A stretch of 64,000 bases of DNA from Massiliimalia sp050943535. Lineage in GTDB: Bacteria > Bacillota > Clostridia > Oscillospirales > Ruminococcaceae. The stretch spans positions 1 through 64,000 of the forward strand of contig JBMNPJ010000007.1 of NCBI GenBank assembly GCA_050943535.1, given 5' to 3'. Below the pieces are notes generated by a model, which ran no database searches, was not told the DNA's origin, and worked only from the letters and a program-made list of their open reading frames with translations. Every line of letters starts with the position of its first letter. Position 1 is the first letter of the stretch. Below are positions 18,356 through 26,560 of this stretch, in pieces. A program made the position numbers and the translations under genes.

Positions 18356-18934
18356 ATGAGCAATGTTTGCAATGTTATGATTGTAGGTGTCGGTGGACAG
18401 GGAAGCCTGCTGGCAAGCCGGGTATTGGGACATGCCCTGACCAGTGAAGGATATGATGTAAAAGTTTCTGAAGTACATGGAATGTCACAAAGAGGCGGGT
18501 CTGTAGTTACCTATGTTCGCTTTGGGGAAAAAGTGTACTCTCCCATTATTGACCGGGGAGAAGCAGACTATATTGTTTCTTTTGAAAAATTAGAAGCTGC
18601 CAGATGGCTTCCGTTTTTGAAAAAAGGCGGAAAAATTATTGTCAATACTCAGGAAATTGACCCAATGCCGGTAATTACTGGTGCTATGACCTATCCGGAA
18701 CAGGTAATTGAAAAACTTCAGGCACAGGGTGCAGATGTCACTGCCCTGGATGCCCTGGCATTGGCAGAACAGGCAGGTTCTGCAAAAGCAGTTAATATTG
18801 TATTGATGGGAGTATTGTCCCAGTACCTAAACTTTCCGGAAGAGGTTTGGCAGAAAGCCTTGACCGAATGTGTTCCAGGGAAATTCCTGGAATTAAACCA
18901 AAAGGCATTTGCTTTGGGGAAAAGCGTAAAATAA
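18356..18934 (+). CDS. iorB: Indolepyruvate:ferredoxin oxidoreductase, beta subunit
   Basis: 192-residue gamma-type oxidoreductase subunit that pairs with IorA. MIVGVGGQGSLLASRVLG is the glycine-rich motif, and VSEVHGMSQRGGSVVTYVRFG is the diagnostic segment of 2-oxoacid:acceptor oxidoreductase gamma subunits. Length agrees with IorB. Lies 18 bp after iorA with site AAAGGAGAGG, and 28 bp before the second ligase, so all are cotranscribed. Confidence 0.95.
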   Translation: MSNVCNVMIVGVGGQGSLLASRVLGHALTSEGYDVKVSEVHGMSQRGGSVVTYVRFGEKVYSPIIDRGEADYIVSFEKLEAARWLPFLKKGGKIIVNTQEIDPMPVITGAMTYPEQVIEKLQAQGADVTALDALALAEQAGSAKAVNIVLMGVLSQYLNFPEEVWQKALTECVPGKFLELNQKAFALGKSVK

Positions 18935-18962
18935 ATTTGGATTTTTGAGGGGGAAAATACCA

Positions 18963-20264
18963 ATGGAAAAGTATTTTCAGCCAGAGATTGAAACTGCTTC
19001 TGTAGAGCAGATTAAATCCTGGCAGCAGGAACGGCTGATTGCTACAGTAAAAAGGATTTATGAAAATGTACCTTTTTACCGCAATCGTATGGATGAGGCA
19101 GGAGTTCGTCCGGAAGATATCCGCACTTTGGATGATTTGAAAAAACTGCCGTTTACTTATAAACAGGATCTGCGGGATACCTATCCTTACGGGCTTTTTG
19201 CAGTGCCCATGGAACAGGTAGTAGAACTGCATGCATCCAGCGGTACAACCGGAAAACAGATTGTAGTAGGCTACACCAAAAATGACCTGAAAATCTGGGG
19301 CGATATCTGTGCCAGAGCCATTGTAGCTACTGGTGGCGACGCACATGACAAGGTGCATGTTTCCTACGGGTATGGACTGTTTACCGGAGGATTTGGTCTC
19401 CATTTGGGTGCACAGCGTTTGGGTGCTACAGCGATTCCGGTTTCCAGCGGAAACACAGGGCGTCAGATTAACATTCTGCGGGACTTTGGTTCCACAGTAT
19501 TGGCGTGCACCCCTTCTTACGCTCAGTATATTGGAGAAACACTGCACGATATGGGTCTGGGGCCGGATGATATTCATCTTCGCGCAGGTATTTTTGGGGC
19601 AGAAGCCTGGACAGAAGAAATGCGCAGTGAAATCGAACAGAGCCTGGGTATTAAGGCGTACGATATTTACGGTTTGACCGAAATTATGGGTCCTGGTGTT
19701 GCGTATGAATGCAGTGAACAGACCGGTATGCACGTAAATGAAGACCATTTTATTGTTGAGGTCATTGATCCTGAAACCGGCGAAGTATTGCCGGAAGGCA
19801 GCGAAGGGGAGCTGGTATTCAGCTGTGTAACCAAAGAAGCATTTCCAATGCTTCGGTATCGGACACGGGATATTGGTGTGTTAACCCGCAAAAAGTGCTC
19901 CTGTGGACGTACATTTGTAAAAATGTGCAAACCGCGCGGCCGCACCGATGATATGCTGATTATTAAAGGGGTAAATGTATTCCCATCTCAGGTGGAAAGC
20001 GTGCTGCTTAGTTTGGGATATCCGCCGCACTATCAGCTGATTGTAGACCGTGTACACTCTACAGATACCCTGGAAATTAAAGTGGAATTGGCACCGGAAA
20101 TGTTCTCTGACGCAGTAAATGCGCTGCAGAACCATGAACGCAAAATCCGTGACGCAGTGCATTCTACTTTGGGAATTGCTGCTAAAATTACATTAGTAGA
20201 ACCGAAAACCATTGAACGGTCTACCGGAAAGGCAAAACGAGTGATCGACAACCGTAAAAAATAA
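18963..20264 (+). CDS. paaK: Phenylacetate-CoA ligase-type acyl-CoA synthetase 2
   Basis: 433-residue paralogue of the ligase at 15249-16562, with the same SSGTTGKQIVVGYT loop, YGLTEIMGPG core and TDDMLIIKGVNVFPSQVE hinge. The start is ATG 18963, 8-9 bases after GAGGGGG; an in-frame TTG at 18945 precedes that site. Two diverged copies around one IorAB suggest different aryl or branched acids, but specificity cannot be told. No terminator is seen before the next promoter at 20273. Confidence 0.9.
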   Translation: MEKYFQPEIETASVEQIKSWQQERLIATVKRIYENVPFYRNRMDEAGVRPEDIRTLDDLKKLPFTYKQDLRDTYPYGLFAVPMEQVVELHASSGTTGKQIVVGYTKNDLKIWGDICARAIVATGGDAHDKVHVSYGYGLFTGGFGLHLGAQRLGATAIPVSSGNTGRQINILRDFGSTVLACTPSYAQYIGETLHDMGLGPDDIHLRAGIFGAEAWTEEMRSEIEQSLGIKAYDIYGLTEIMGPGVAYECSEQTGMHVNEDHFIVEVIDPETGEVLPEGSEGELVFSCVTKEAFPMLRYRTRDIGVLTRKKCSCGRTFVKMCKPRGRTDDMLIIKGVNVFPSQVESVLLSLGYPPHYQLIVDRVHSTDTLEIKVELAPEMFSDAVNALQNHERKIRDAVHSTLGIAAKITLVEPKTIERSTGKAKRVIDNRKK

Positions 20265-20272
20265 CCTTTTCG

Positions 20273-20302
20273 TTGACAGAATGATAGACTTTTCGCTATA
20301 AT
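20273..20302 (+). promoter_or_regulatory. Strong sigma-A promoter before the double-ACT gene
   Basis: TTGACA (20273-20278), 18-bp spacer, TATAAT (20297-20302). The ~120-base leader that follows can fold: TGCAATAA (20331-20338) with TTATTGCA (20391-20398), enclosing GGATC/GATCC (20341-20345/20361-20365). Confidence 0.8.
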
Positions 20303-20429
20303 AAAATTAGACGAATGGTGGTTTTCTTACTGCAATAAGCGGATCAAAGCGGCAGAGGACGATCCTATGCAGCGGTAAGTTTATGGTGGTTTATTGCAGC
20401 AAATCTTAGTATGAAATGAGGTTTTGAAT

Positions 20430-20867
20430 ATGGATATTAAGCAAATTTCTGTATTTATCGAAAATAAACCGGGTCGTTTGGCGGCAATTACAAAGTTTTT
20501 GGCAGAACATAAAGTAGATATTCGTGCGGTATCCATTGCTGATACCCGTGATTTTGGGATTTTAAGACTGATTGTCAATGATCCTGATCGGACAGTTGGC
20601 CTGTTGCGGGATGAAGGATATACCGTTTCCATTACTTCTGTCATTGCAGTGGCAATGGAAGATGAACCAGGAAGCCTGGCACATATTTTGGATATCCTGT
20701 ACCGTGCTGGCGTAACCGTGGAATATATGTATGCCTTTATTACCAGAAAAGATCACGATGCCTATGTGGTGCTTCGGGTAGAGGATGAAAAAGCCCGCCA
20801 GGCAGCAGAAATTCTGGAGAAAAACGGCGTTATTTTGGCTCGCCCGGATGAGATTTACAGCCTGTAA
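20430..20867 (+). CDS. Tandem ACT-domain protein
   Basis: 145 residues made of two ACT domains: first MDIKQISVFIENKPGRLAAITKFL (1-70), second VIAVAMEDEPGSLAHILDIL (about 71-145). There is no catalytic domain, so it should sense a small ligand, probably an amino acid. Such stand-alone ACT pairs often sit next to the IorAB/PaaK genes in Firmicutes and are thought to regulate aromatic amino acid use; that role is inference. ATG 20430 is 8 bases after GAGG; the in-frame TTG two codons earlier is less likely. Confidence 0.88.
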   Translation: MDIKQISVFIENKPGRLAAITKFLAEHKVDIRAVSIADTRDFGILRLIVNDPDRTVGLLRDEGYTVSITSVIAVAMEDEPGSLAHILDILYRAGVTVEYMYAFITRKDHDAYVVLRVEDEKARQAAEILEKNGVILARPDEIYSL

Positions 20868-20984
20868 TCTCCCGGTAAGACTGCTGTTTTTTCCCGGGAT
20901 TTTTCTAGGGACTTTTCCCGGTACAGCCTGGGGCAGAACGGCAAAGCTAATGTGAAAATGCAAGCTTGTAATTGGATCAAAAAG

Positions 20985-21029
20985 GGGCGCTGTGGGAGAT
21001 AGCTATCCCACAGCACCCTTTCTTTTTTT
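20985..21029 (+). terminator. Terminator after the double-ACT gene
   Basis: GGGCGCTGTGGGA pairs with TCCCACAGCACCC around an 8-base loop, followed by TTTCTTTTTTT. Confidence 0.9.
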
Positions 21030-21105
21030 GCCTTTGATAAATCTGTTAAGTGTACGCAAGGGTAAAACAAAATTAATAAAAAAATAATAAATATTAAAAT
21101 TATTA

Positions 21106-21134
21106 TTGATTATAGAAGAAATATTCGCTATAAT
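21106..21134 (+). promoter_or_regulatory. Promoter of the ACT-hom-thrB operon, with long leader
   Basis: TTGATT (21106-21111), 17-bp spacer, TATAAT (21129-21134). The transcript would have a leader of nearly 400 bases, AT-rich, before the start at 21534. I see no T-box AGGGTGG-type motif and no riboswitch class I can name in it; GTCCGG and GGCCGG near its 5' end could pair. Confidence 0.7.
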
Positions 21135-21533
21135 AGTATTAGTTGTCCGGTGTACAAAGACACATGTGAAAAGGCCGGTGGCATAAAATAAATCGGCAAA
21201 TCATGGAGATTGTTATGGATCACAGCTAAAATTATTCCATGTTTTGTTCGGTTTTTGGTGAAAACAGGGATTCTTTTACTTTTTCTCGTTAAACCAGTAA
21301 AATCCAAGTCATTTTTAATAAAATATTCTTTTTGTTATTCTAAAAAATATTAATTTTGATTACATTCTGGTTTAAAACGGAGAAATATCAAGAAAAAAAG
21401 AGTTCATTTCCTGAAATCAGCGGTTTTAATCTATTTTATTGCATATTTTTGCCTTATTTCATTTGTAGATTTTTTGTCAGAGTGGTATAGTTGTATTCAA
21501 GCGATAAACAATTGTATTTATAGGGTGGACGAA

Positions 21534-21968
21534 ATGGAAAAAGATTCACAGATGATATTGGTTGACTCCAGTGTGTTGCCAGTTGTATTTTTAAAAGTAT
21601 TAAAAGCAAAAAAGCTGTTGGCGAAAGGTCTTGCCAGAAACTCATCTGACGCCTGTAAAACAGCGGATATTTCCAGAAGTGCGTTTTACAAATATAAGGA
21701 TAAGGTATTTCTTTATGAAGACAAAGACGCACAAAAAACAGTGACCTTGTATTTTCGCTTAAGCGATGAACCCGGTGTGCTGTCGTCTGTATTGGGGGAA
21801 CTTTACCGGCATTCCGCAAACATTTTGACGGTAAATCAGAATATTCCCATTGAAGGGGTAGCTGATGTAACCATTACGGTGCGCATTGATGCCAATCATG
21901 CGGACTTGCGGGGGTTAAAAACAGATTTTGAACAAATTCCAGGAATTGTGGAATTCCGGCGGATTTAA
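21534..21968 (+). CDS. PheB-like ACT-domain protein (UPF0735 type)
   Basis: 145 residues. The N-terminal part (VVFLKVLKAKKLLAKGLARNSSDACKTADISRSAFYKYKDKVF) is the helix-turn-helix-like segment of the PheB/UPF0735 family; the C-terminal half (VTLYFRLSDEPGVLSSVLGELYRH onward) is an ACT domain. Family members usually precede hom and thrB, as here, and are assumed to regulate aspartate-family synthesis by binding an amino acid. The start at ATG 21534 follows from the family's N-terminus; a longer in-frame reading from 21474 has no site. hom begins 18 bp later. Confidence 0.88.
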   Translation: MEKDSQMILVDSSVLPVVFLKVLKAKKLLAKGLARNSSDACKTADISRSAFYKYKDKVFLYEDKDAQKTVTLYFRLSDEPGVLSSVLGELYRHSANILTVNQNIPIEGVADVTITVRIDANHADLRGLKTDFEQIPGIVEFRRI

Positions 21969-21985
21969 ACGAGTCGAAAAGGGGT

Positions 21986-23233
21986 ATGGATGTGAGACAA
22001 ATTGCAGTTTTAGGCCATGGTGTTGTGGGCAGCGGTGTTGTAGAGGTTTTGACAAAAAATAAAGAAACCATTGCCAAAAATGTGGGGGAGCCAATTTGCA
22101 TTAAACGGATTTTAGATTTAAGGGACTTTGATGTTCCTTACAAAAATCTGTTTACCAAAGATTACACAGATATATTAACCGATCCCGAAATTTCCATTGT
22201 GGTGGAAGTAATGGGAGGGATTAATCCTTCTTACGATTTTGTAAAAGCAGCGTTAAAACACAAAAAAAGCGTGGTAACTTCTAACAAAGAGCTGGTGGCT
22301 ATGAAGGGTGCAGAACTTTTGGAAATTGCCAAAGAAAATAATGTAAACTTCTTCTTTGAAGCCAGCGTAGGCGGGGGAATCCCCATTATCCGCCCCATGT
22401 ATCAGTGTTTGGCAGCAAACGAAATTTTAGAAGTTGCCGGGATCTTAAACGGCACCACCAATTTTATTCTTACAAAAATGATTCAGGAACAGATGGATTT
22501 TGCGGATGCCCTGGCATTGGCACAGCAGCTGGGATATGCGGAAAAAGATCCTACTGCGGATATTAACGGGCATGATGCCTGCCGGAAAATTTGTATCTTG
22601 GCTTCTCTGGCTTATGGCAAGCACATTTATCCGAACTTTGTTCATACAGAGGGGATTCATGATATCACATTGGAAGATGTGGAATATGCTTCTTCCTGTG
22701 ACTGTGTCATCAAGTTGATTGGGCGGACGAAACCTATGCCAGACGGAAAGATTTACTGTATGGTAAGCCCGGCGTTTTTACACCGTACCTGCCAGCTTGC
22801 TGGAGTGGACGATGTGTTTAACGGGATTTTAGTACGGGGGAATGCAGTAGGGGATACCGTCTTCTACGGCAGAGGCGCCGGAAAACTTCCTACTGCCAGC
22901 GCAGTGGTTGCCGACATTATTGATGCGGCAAAAGCAAACGGAACCAATCACAGCCTTGCCTGGGTGGATGACGGAGAAAATCACGTAGAGGATTACCTGA
23001 ACACCACCACCAACTATTATCTGCGCGTGTCTGCCTGTGATGTGGATGGGGTAGAAGACCGGCTGCAGGAACTGTTTGGTGCAGTTCGTTTCTTAAAGCG
23101 AAAAGATCAGCCTGAGTCTGAATATGCTTTTGTTGCCTGGAACGTAGGCGAACGGGAACTGTTGGAAAAAGAACAAAAGCTTTCTCAGCACAATATTGAG
23201 ATTATCAGTAAAATCAGGGTATTAGATTATTAA
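21986..23233 (+). CDS. hom: Homoserine dehydrogenase
   Basis: 415 residues: NAD(P)-binding domain with GHGVVGSG at the N-terminus, catalytic domain with GILNGTTNFIL, and a C-terminal ACT domain (about 340-415) that usually gives threonine feedback. Reduces aspartate semialdehyde to homoserine on the way to Thr and Met. The start is uncertain: ATG 21986 almost touches its AAAAGGGG site, while GTG 21992 is 7 bases from it and would remove two residues. Followed by thrB. Confidence 0.95.
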   Translation: MDVRQIAVLGHGVVGSGVVEVLTKNKETIAKNVGEPICIKRILDLRDFDVPYKNLFTKDYTDILTDPEISIVVEVMGGINPSYDFVKAALKHKKSVVTSNKELVAMKGAELLEIAKENNVNFFFEASVGGGIPIIRPMYQCLAANEILEVAGILNGTTNFILTKMIQEQMDFADALALAQQLGYAEKDPTADINGHDACRKICILASLAYGKHIYPNFVHTEGIHDITLEDVEYASSCDCVIKLIGRTKPMPDGKIYCMVSPAFLHRTCQLAGVDDVFNGILVRGNAVGDTVFYGRGAGKLPTASAVVADIIDAAKANGTNHSLAWVDDGENHVEDYLNTTTNYYLRVSACDVDGVEDRLQELFGAVRFLKRKDQPESEYAFVAWNVGERELLEKEQKLSQHNIEIISKIRVLDY

Positions 23234-23250
23234 GAAAGGCAGAGAAGTTC

Positions 23251-23290
23251 GGAAAAAATGAACCATATTTTTTCCAGACGCATAACATGA
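23251..23290 (+). other. Hairpin and possible 10-residue leader peptide between hom and thrB
   Basis: GGAAAAAAT (23251-23259) pairs with ATTTTTTCC (23267-23275). From ATG 23258 a short reading frame encodes MNHIFSRRIT and ends in TGA that overlaps the thrB start (ATGA at 23287-23290). thrB itself has no visible ribosome binding site, so coupling through this frame is possible. The leader's own site (AGAGAAG) is weak. Confidence 0.35.
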
Positions 23291-24183
23291 TAAAAATACA
23301 AATTCCCGCAACCAGCGCCAATTTAGGAGCAGGATTTGACTCGCTGGGGCTGGCGGTTGATCTTTACAACTATGTTTCCATTGAGGAATCGGATCATATT
23401 GATATTTCCACAACAGATGGGTCGGAAGTTCCTACAGATGAAAGTAATTTGATTTATATTTCTGCAAAGCACCTGTTTGACAAATGTGGAAAAAAATTAA
23501 GTGGGCTGAAAATTATACAGCAGAATAACATCCCTATGACCCGCGGATTGGGCAGCAGCTCTGCCTGTATTATCGCCGGTTTATATGGTGCGAATCTGAT
23601 GCTGGGAAGTCCGTTTAATACCGATGAACTGGTGAATATTGCTGCCAAAATCGAAGGACATCCTGACAACACAACCCCTGCCTTGTTAGGGGGAATTGTG
23701 ACCGCAGTGTACAACGAGGGAAGAGTTTACTGGACCAAGCAGGAAATTTACCGGCATCTGAACTTTTTTGCCATTGTGCCTGACTTTGAGCTGAGCACAA
23801 GCCTAGCTAGAAAAGCACTGCCGGAAACGGTAAGCCATTTGGATGCCAGATTTAATCTGTCCCGGGCAGCGCTGTTTTCTGCTTCTTTGCTCCAGGGGAA
23901 ATATGAAAACATCCGTGTGGCAGTAGAAGATAAACTGCATCAGCCTTACCGGATGAAGTTGATTCCCAACGGTGACAAGGTGTTTGAAAAGGCCAATCAA
24001 TTGGGGGCTTATGGAACCTATATCAGCGGCGCCGGACCAACTATCATGTCTTTGGTCAGCACAGAAAACAAGGTGTTTGAAAAAGAAATGCGCCGTTATC
24101 TGAATGAATTGGGATTAAACGGCTGGAAAATCTACCGTTTGTCCATTGACAATTTGGGAACCAGAGTTGTCTGGCCGGCATAA
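23287..24183 (+). CDS. thrB: Homoserine kinase
   Basis: GHMP-family kinase of 298 residues that phosphorylates homoserine with ATP for threonine synthesis. MIKIQIPATSANLGAGFDSLGLAV is the N-terminal signature, TRGLGSSSACIIAG the ATP-binding glycine/serine loop, and GTYISGAGPTIMSLV the C-terminal GHMP motif. No thrC lies nearby. No ribosome binding site precedes the ATG; translation may depend on coupling to an upstream short frame. Confidence 0.95.
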   Translation: MIKIQIPATSANLGAGFDSLGLAVDLYNYVSIEESDHIDISTTDGSEVPTDESNLIYISAKHLFDKCGKKLSGLKIIQQNNIPMTRGLGSSSACIIAGLYGANLMLGSPFNTDELVNIAAKIEGHPDNTTPALLGGIVTAVYNEGRVYWTKQEIYRHLNFFAIVPDFELSTSLARKALPETVSHLDARFNLSRAALFSASLLQGKYENIRVAVEDKLHQPYRMKLIPNGDKVFEKANQLGAYGTYISGAGPTIMSLVSTENKVFEKEMRRYLNELGLNGWKIYRLSIDNLGTRVVWPA

Positions 24184-24262
24184 TTGAAATTGTTTATTTT
24201 GAGATCATATCTGTCATACAGATTGATATAGCATATTTTGTGATGCAATGGAGGTTGTTTAA

Positions 24263-25468
24263 ATGGGTTTAGTTGTTCAAAAATTCGGCGGAACCTCAGT
24301 AAAGGACGCTGAAAGAATCTTTAATGTAGCAAATATTGTTACAGAAACATATTCCAAAGGGAATAATGTGGTAGTTGTTGTTTCTGCACAGGGGGATACA
24401 ACAGACGATTTAATTGAAAAAGCAGCAGAAATTAATCCTCATCCTTCCAAAAGAGAAATGGATGTTTTGCTTTCTACCGGGGAACAGATTTCTATCTCTT
24501 TGCTGGCTATGGCAATTGAAAAATTAGGATTTCCAGTAGTTTCCTTAACCGGATGGCAGGCTGGTTTCCGCACCAATTCTGATTACAGCAGTGCTCGAAT
24601 CCGCAGAATTGAAACTGAACGTCTGATGCGAGAACTGGATAAAAAGAACATTGTAATTGTAGCAGGCTTCCAGGGGATCAATAAATACGACGATATTACC
24701 ACATTGGGCCGGGGCGGCTCTGATACCAGCGCAGTGGCACTGGCAGCTTCTCTGCATGCAGATGTTTGCCAGATTTATACCGATGTAGACGGTGTTTATA
24801 CCGCTGACCCTCGTATTGTTCCAGATGCTGTAAAATTAAACGAAATTTCTTTTGATGAAATGCTGGAACTGGCATCTTTGGGAGCACAGGTGCTCAACAA
24901 CCGTTCTGTAGAAATGGCAAAGAAATATAATGTAAAATTAGAAGTATTATCTAGCTTGGAAAGAAAACCGGGTACTCAGGTTAAGGAGGTTATTAAAATG
25001 GAAAAAATGTTGATTAAAGGTGTTGCTTGTGATGATGATGTTGCTCGTGTAGCCATTATTGGTGTACCTGACCAGCCGGGTGTTGCATTTAAAATTTTCT
25101 CTGCTTTGGCAAAACATGGGGTTAACGTAGACATTATTCTGCAGTCCATCGGACGTGACAACTCTAAAGACATCAGCTTTACTGTTCCGCTGTCTCAGAA
25201 AGAAGCTGCTATGAACTGCCTGGAAGAAGAAAAAGAACTGTACAAAGCACAGCGTGTAGAAGTAGACGACAATGTTGCAAAAGTTTCTATCGTAGGTGCT
25301 GGCATGCAGTCTCATCCAGGTGTTGCTGCAAAAATGTTTGAAGCACTGTATGAAGCTGGAATCAACATCCGTATGATCTCCACCAGCGAAATCAAAATTT
25401 CTGTACTGATTGACCGTGAAAAATCCAAACGCGCTCTGGTAGCAGTACATAACGCGTTTGATTTCTAA
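24263..25468 (+). CDS. lysC: Aspartate kinase, alpha subunit / full-length
   Basis: 401 residues. The kinase domain (1-245) has VVQKFGGTSVKD, the STGEQIS segment and TLGRGGSDTSAVALAA; then come two ACT domains (about 250-400: VPDQPGVAFKIFSAL and SHPGVAAKMFEALY). Phosphorylates aspartate, the first step to Lys, Thr and Met. The start has a good GGAGGT site. An internal ribosome binding site and ATG near residue 246 imply a separately made beta subunit, as known for Bacillus subtilis LysC. Confidence 0.96.
   Translation: MGLVVQKFGGTSVKDAERIFNVANIVTETYSKGNNVVVVVSAQGDTTDDLIEKAAEINPHPSKREMDVLLSTGEQISISLLAMAIEKLGFPVVSLTGWQAGFRTNSDYSSARIRRIETERLMRELDKKNIVIVAGFQGINKYDDITTLGRGGSDTSAVALAASLHADVCQIYTDVDGVYTADPRIVPDAVKLNEISFDEMLELASLGAQVLNNRSVEMAKKYNVKLEVLSSLERKPGTQVKEVIKMEKMLIKGVACDDDVARVAIIGVPDQPGVAFKIFSALAKHGVNVDIILQSIGRDNSKDISFTVPLSQKEAAMNCLEEEKELYKAQRVEVDDNVAKVSIVGAGMQSHPGVAAKMFEALYEAGINIRMISTSEIKISVLIDREKSKRALVAVHNAFDF
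24998..25468 (+). CDS. lysC: Aspartate kinase beta subunit from an internal in-frame start
   Basis: AAGGAGGT at 24983-24990 lies 7 bases before ATG 24998, in frame with lysC (residue 246). The product would be the 156-residue pair of ACT domains beginning MEKMLIKGVACDDD. This matches the alpha2beta2 arrangement known from B. subtilis aspartokinase II, where the beta chain is the C-terminal part of the same gene. The site is as strong as any in this window. Confidence 0.75.
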   Translation: MEKMLIKGVACDDDVARVAIIGVPDQPGVAFKIFSALAKHGVNVDIILQSIGRDNSKDISFTVPLSQKEAAMNCLEEEKELYKAQRVEVDDNVAKVSIVGAGMQSHPGVAAKMFEALYEAGINIRMISTSEIKISVLIDREKSKRALVAVHNAFDF

Positions 25469-25505
25469 GAAAGAGCTTAAAAAGAACAGAGAAGGGAAAG
25501 ACAAA

Positions 25506-26171
25506 ATGATTCGTTTAATCGGATTTGATTTGGACGGAACACTGTTAGATTCACTTCCTGATTTAACACAGGCGATTAATTATGGACTGGAATCCGTAGG
25601 ACTTCCAGTCCATTCTCAGGAGGAGACCATGTCTTTTATTGGGAACGGCGCCAAGGTGATGATTCACAAAGCGGTTGCTCCTTTAGAAGATGACGCCATC
25701 GAGCAAAAAGTTCGGGCGGGGTTTGACCAATATTATGGGAAACATTTTTATGACCGTTCCCGTTTGTTTCCCGGTGTGAAGGAGCTTTTGGATTTTTGTC
25801 TGCGTTACCAGATTCAACCGGCAGTTTTATCCAACAAGCCTGATGAATTTGTAAAACTGATTATCAAAACGATTTTCCCGGACAATCCGTTTGGGGGAGT
25901 GATGGGGCAAAGCGACCGGTTTCCCAAAAAACCGGATCCGGCTGCATTTTTCCAAATTCAGAAAGATTTGGGGATGGTGCCGGAGCAATGTGTTTATGTG
26001 GGTGACAGTGATGTGGACATTCTGTTAGCCAAAAACGCAGGGGTTTTTTCCATTGGGGTAACCTGGGGATATCGTCCATCTGAGGAACTGATTCAGGCAG
26101 GAGCAGATCTTTTGGTAGATCATCCTTCACAGATTATAGATTTTCTGAAAAAACAAAATCAGATTTTATAA
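25506..26171 (+). CDS. HAD-superfamily phosphatase, phosphoglycolate phosphatase-like
   Basis: 221 residues with the HAD motifs: GFDLDGTLLDSLPDL (nucleophile Asp), LSNKPDEF (motif II), and YVGDSDVDILLAKNAG (motif IV), plus a small helical cap. It is close to Gph/PpaX-type phosphatases acting on phosphoglycolate or pyrophosphate; substrate is not certain. Start at ATG 25506 with GAAGGGA upstream; an in-frame extension overlapping the end of lysC lacks a site. Last gene of the hom-lysC run. Confidence 0.88.
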   Translation: MIRLIGFDLDGTLLDSLPDLTQAINYGLESVGLPVHSQEETMSFIGNGAKVMIHKAVAPLEDDAIEQKVRAGFDQYYGKHFYDRSRLFPGVKELLDFCLRYQIQPAVLSNKPDEFVKLIIKTIFPDNPFGGVMGQSDRFPKKPDPAAFFQIQKDLGMVPEQCVYVGDSDVDILLAKNAGVFSIGVTWGYRPSEELIQAGADLLVDHPSQIIDFLKKQNQIL

Positions 26172-26202
26172 AGGGATTCCTTTGAGAATACATAATTACA
26201 AA

Positions 26203-26239
26203 AAAGGGTTGGTTTGACGTGATATCAAACCAACCCTTT
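26203..26239. terminator. Bidirectional terminator
   Basis: AAAGGGTTGGTTTGA (26203-26217) pairs with TCAAACCAACCCTTT (26225-26239). The T-run is clear on the minus strand (CCCTTTTTTGTAA) and weak on the plus strand. Confidence 0.75.
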
Positions 26240-26299
26240 AGTTTATTTCTAAAATATATGAAAAGAAAAAGTTACACACATCTTATAGAGAAAAGACAC

Positions 26300-26553
26300 T
26301 TATTTCTCTTCTTTTCCTTGTGGGCTTACGGCGGACGCTGTCTGCTGACCACTGACCACACCCGCACCAATGCTTTTACACACCAAAAGCATTGGATGAA
26401 AAGCACACCAGAGGGGCATCCTCAAGCGCTGCGGCGCTAATGCTACGCTCGTATTTTGTCAGCTGAGTGCAAATTGCCTAATGTTTTCACTTTAATGACA
26501 AAGTACATGCCGAAGGCTATTTGCTCCGGCTCTTAGCCGGCGGATACTGTCTG
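26300..26553 (-). repeat. Structured intergenic repeat, copy C (inverted)
   Basis: Reverse orientation to copy A. Holds the GTGGGCTTAC...GGTGTGG module, hairpin CCAATGCTTTT/AAAAGCATTGG (26367-26377/26385-26395), the CCAGAGGGGC half-arm, the AGCGCTGCGGCGCT palindrome and the TACGCTCGTATTTTGTCAGC module. Fills the 390-bp gap up to the stop of the methylase gene. Confidence 0.7.
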
Positions 26554-26560
26554 GTAAATT

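Noticed and set aside
21135..21533. T-box riboswitch upstream of the threonine genes
   Set aside because: No AGGGTGGNACCGCG-like motif and no terminator just before the gene.
26219..26440. 73-codon frame
   Set aside because: Consists of a terminator and repeat copy C; not protein-like.
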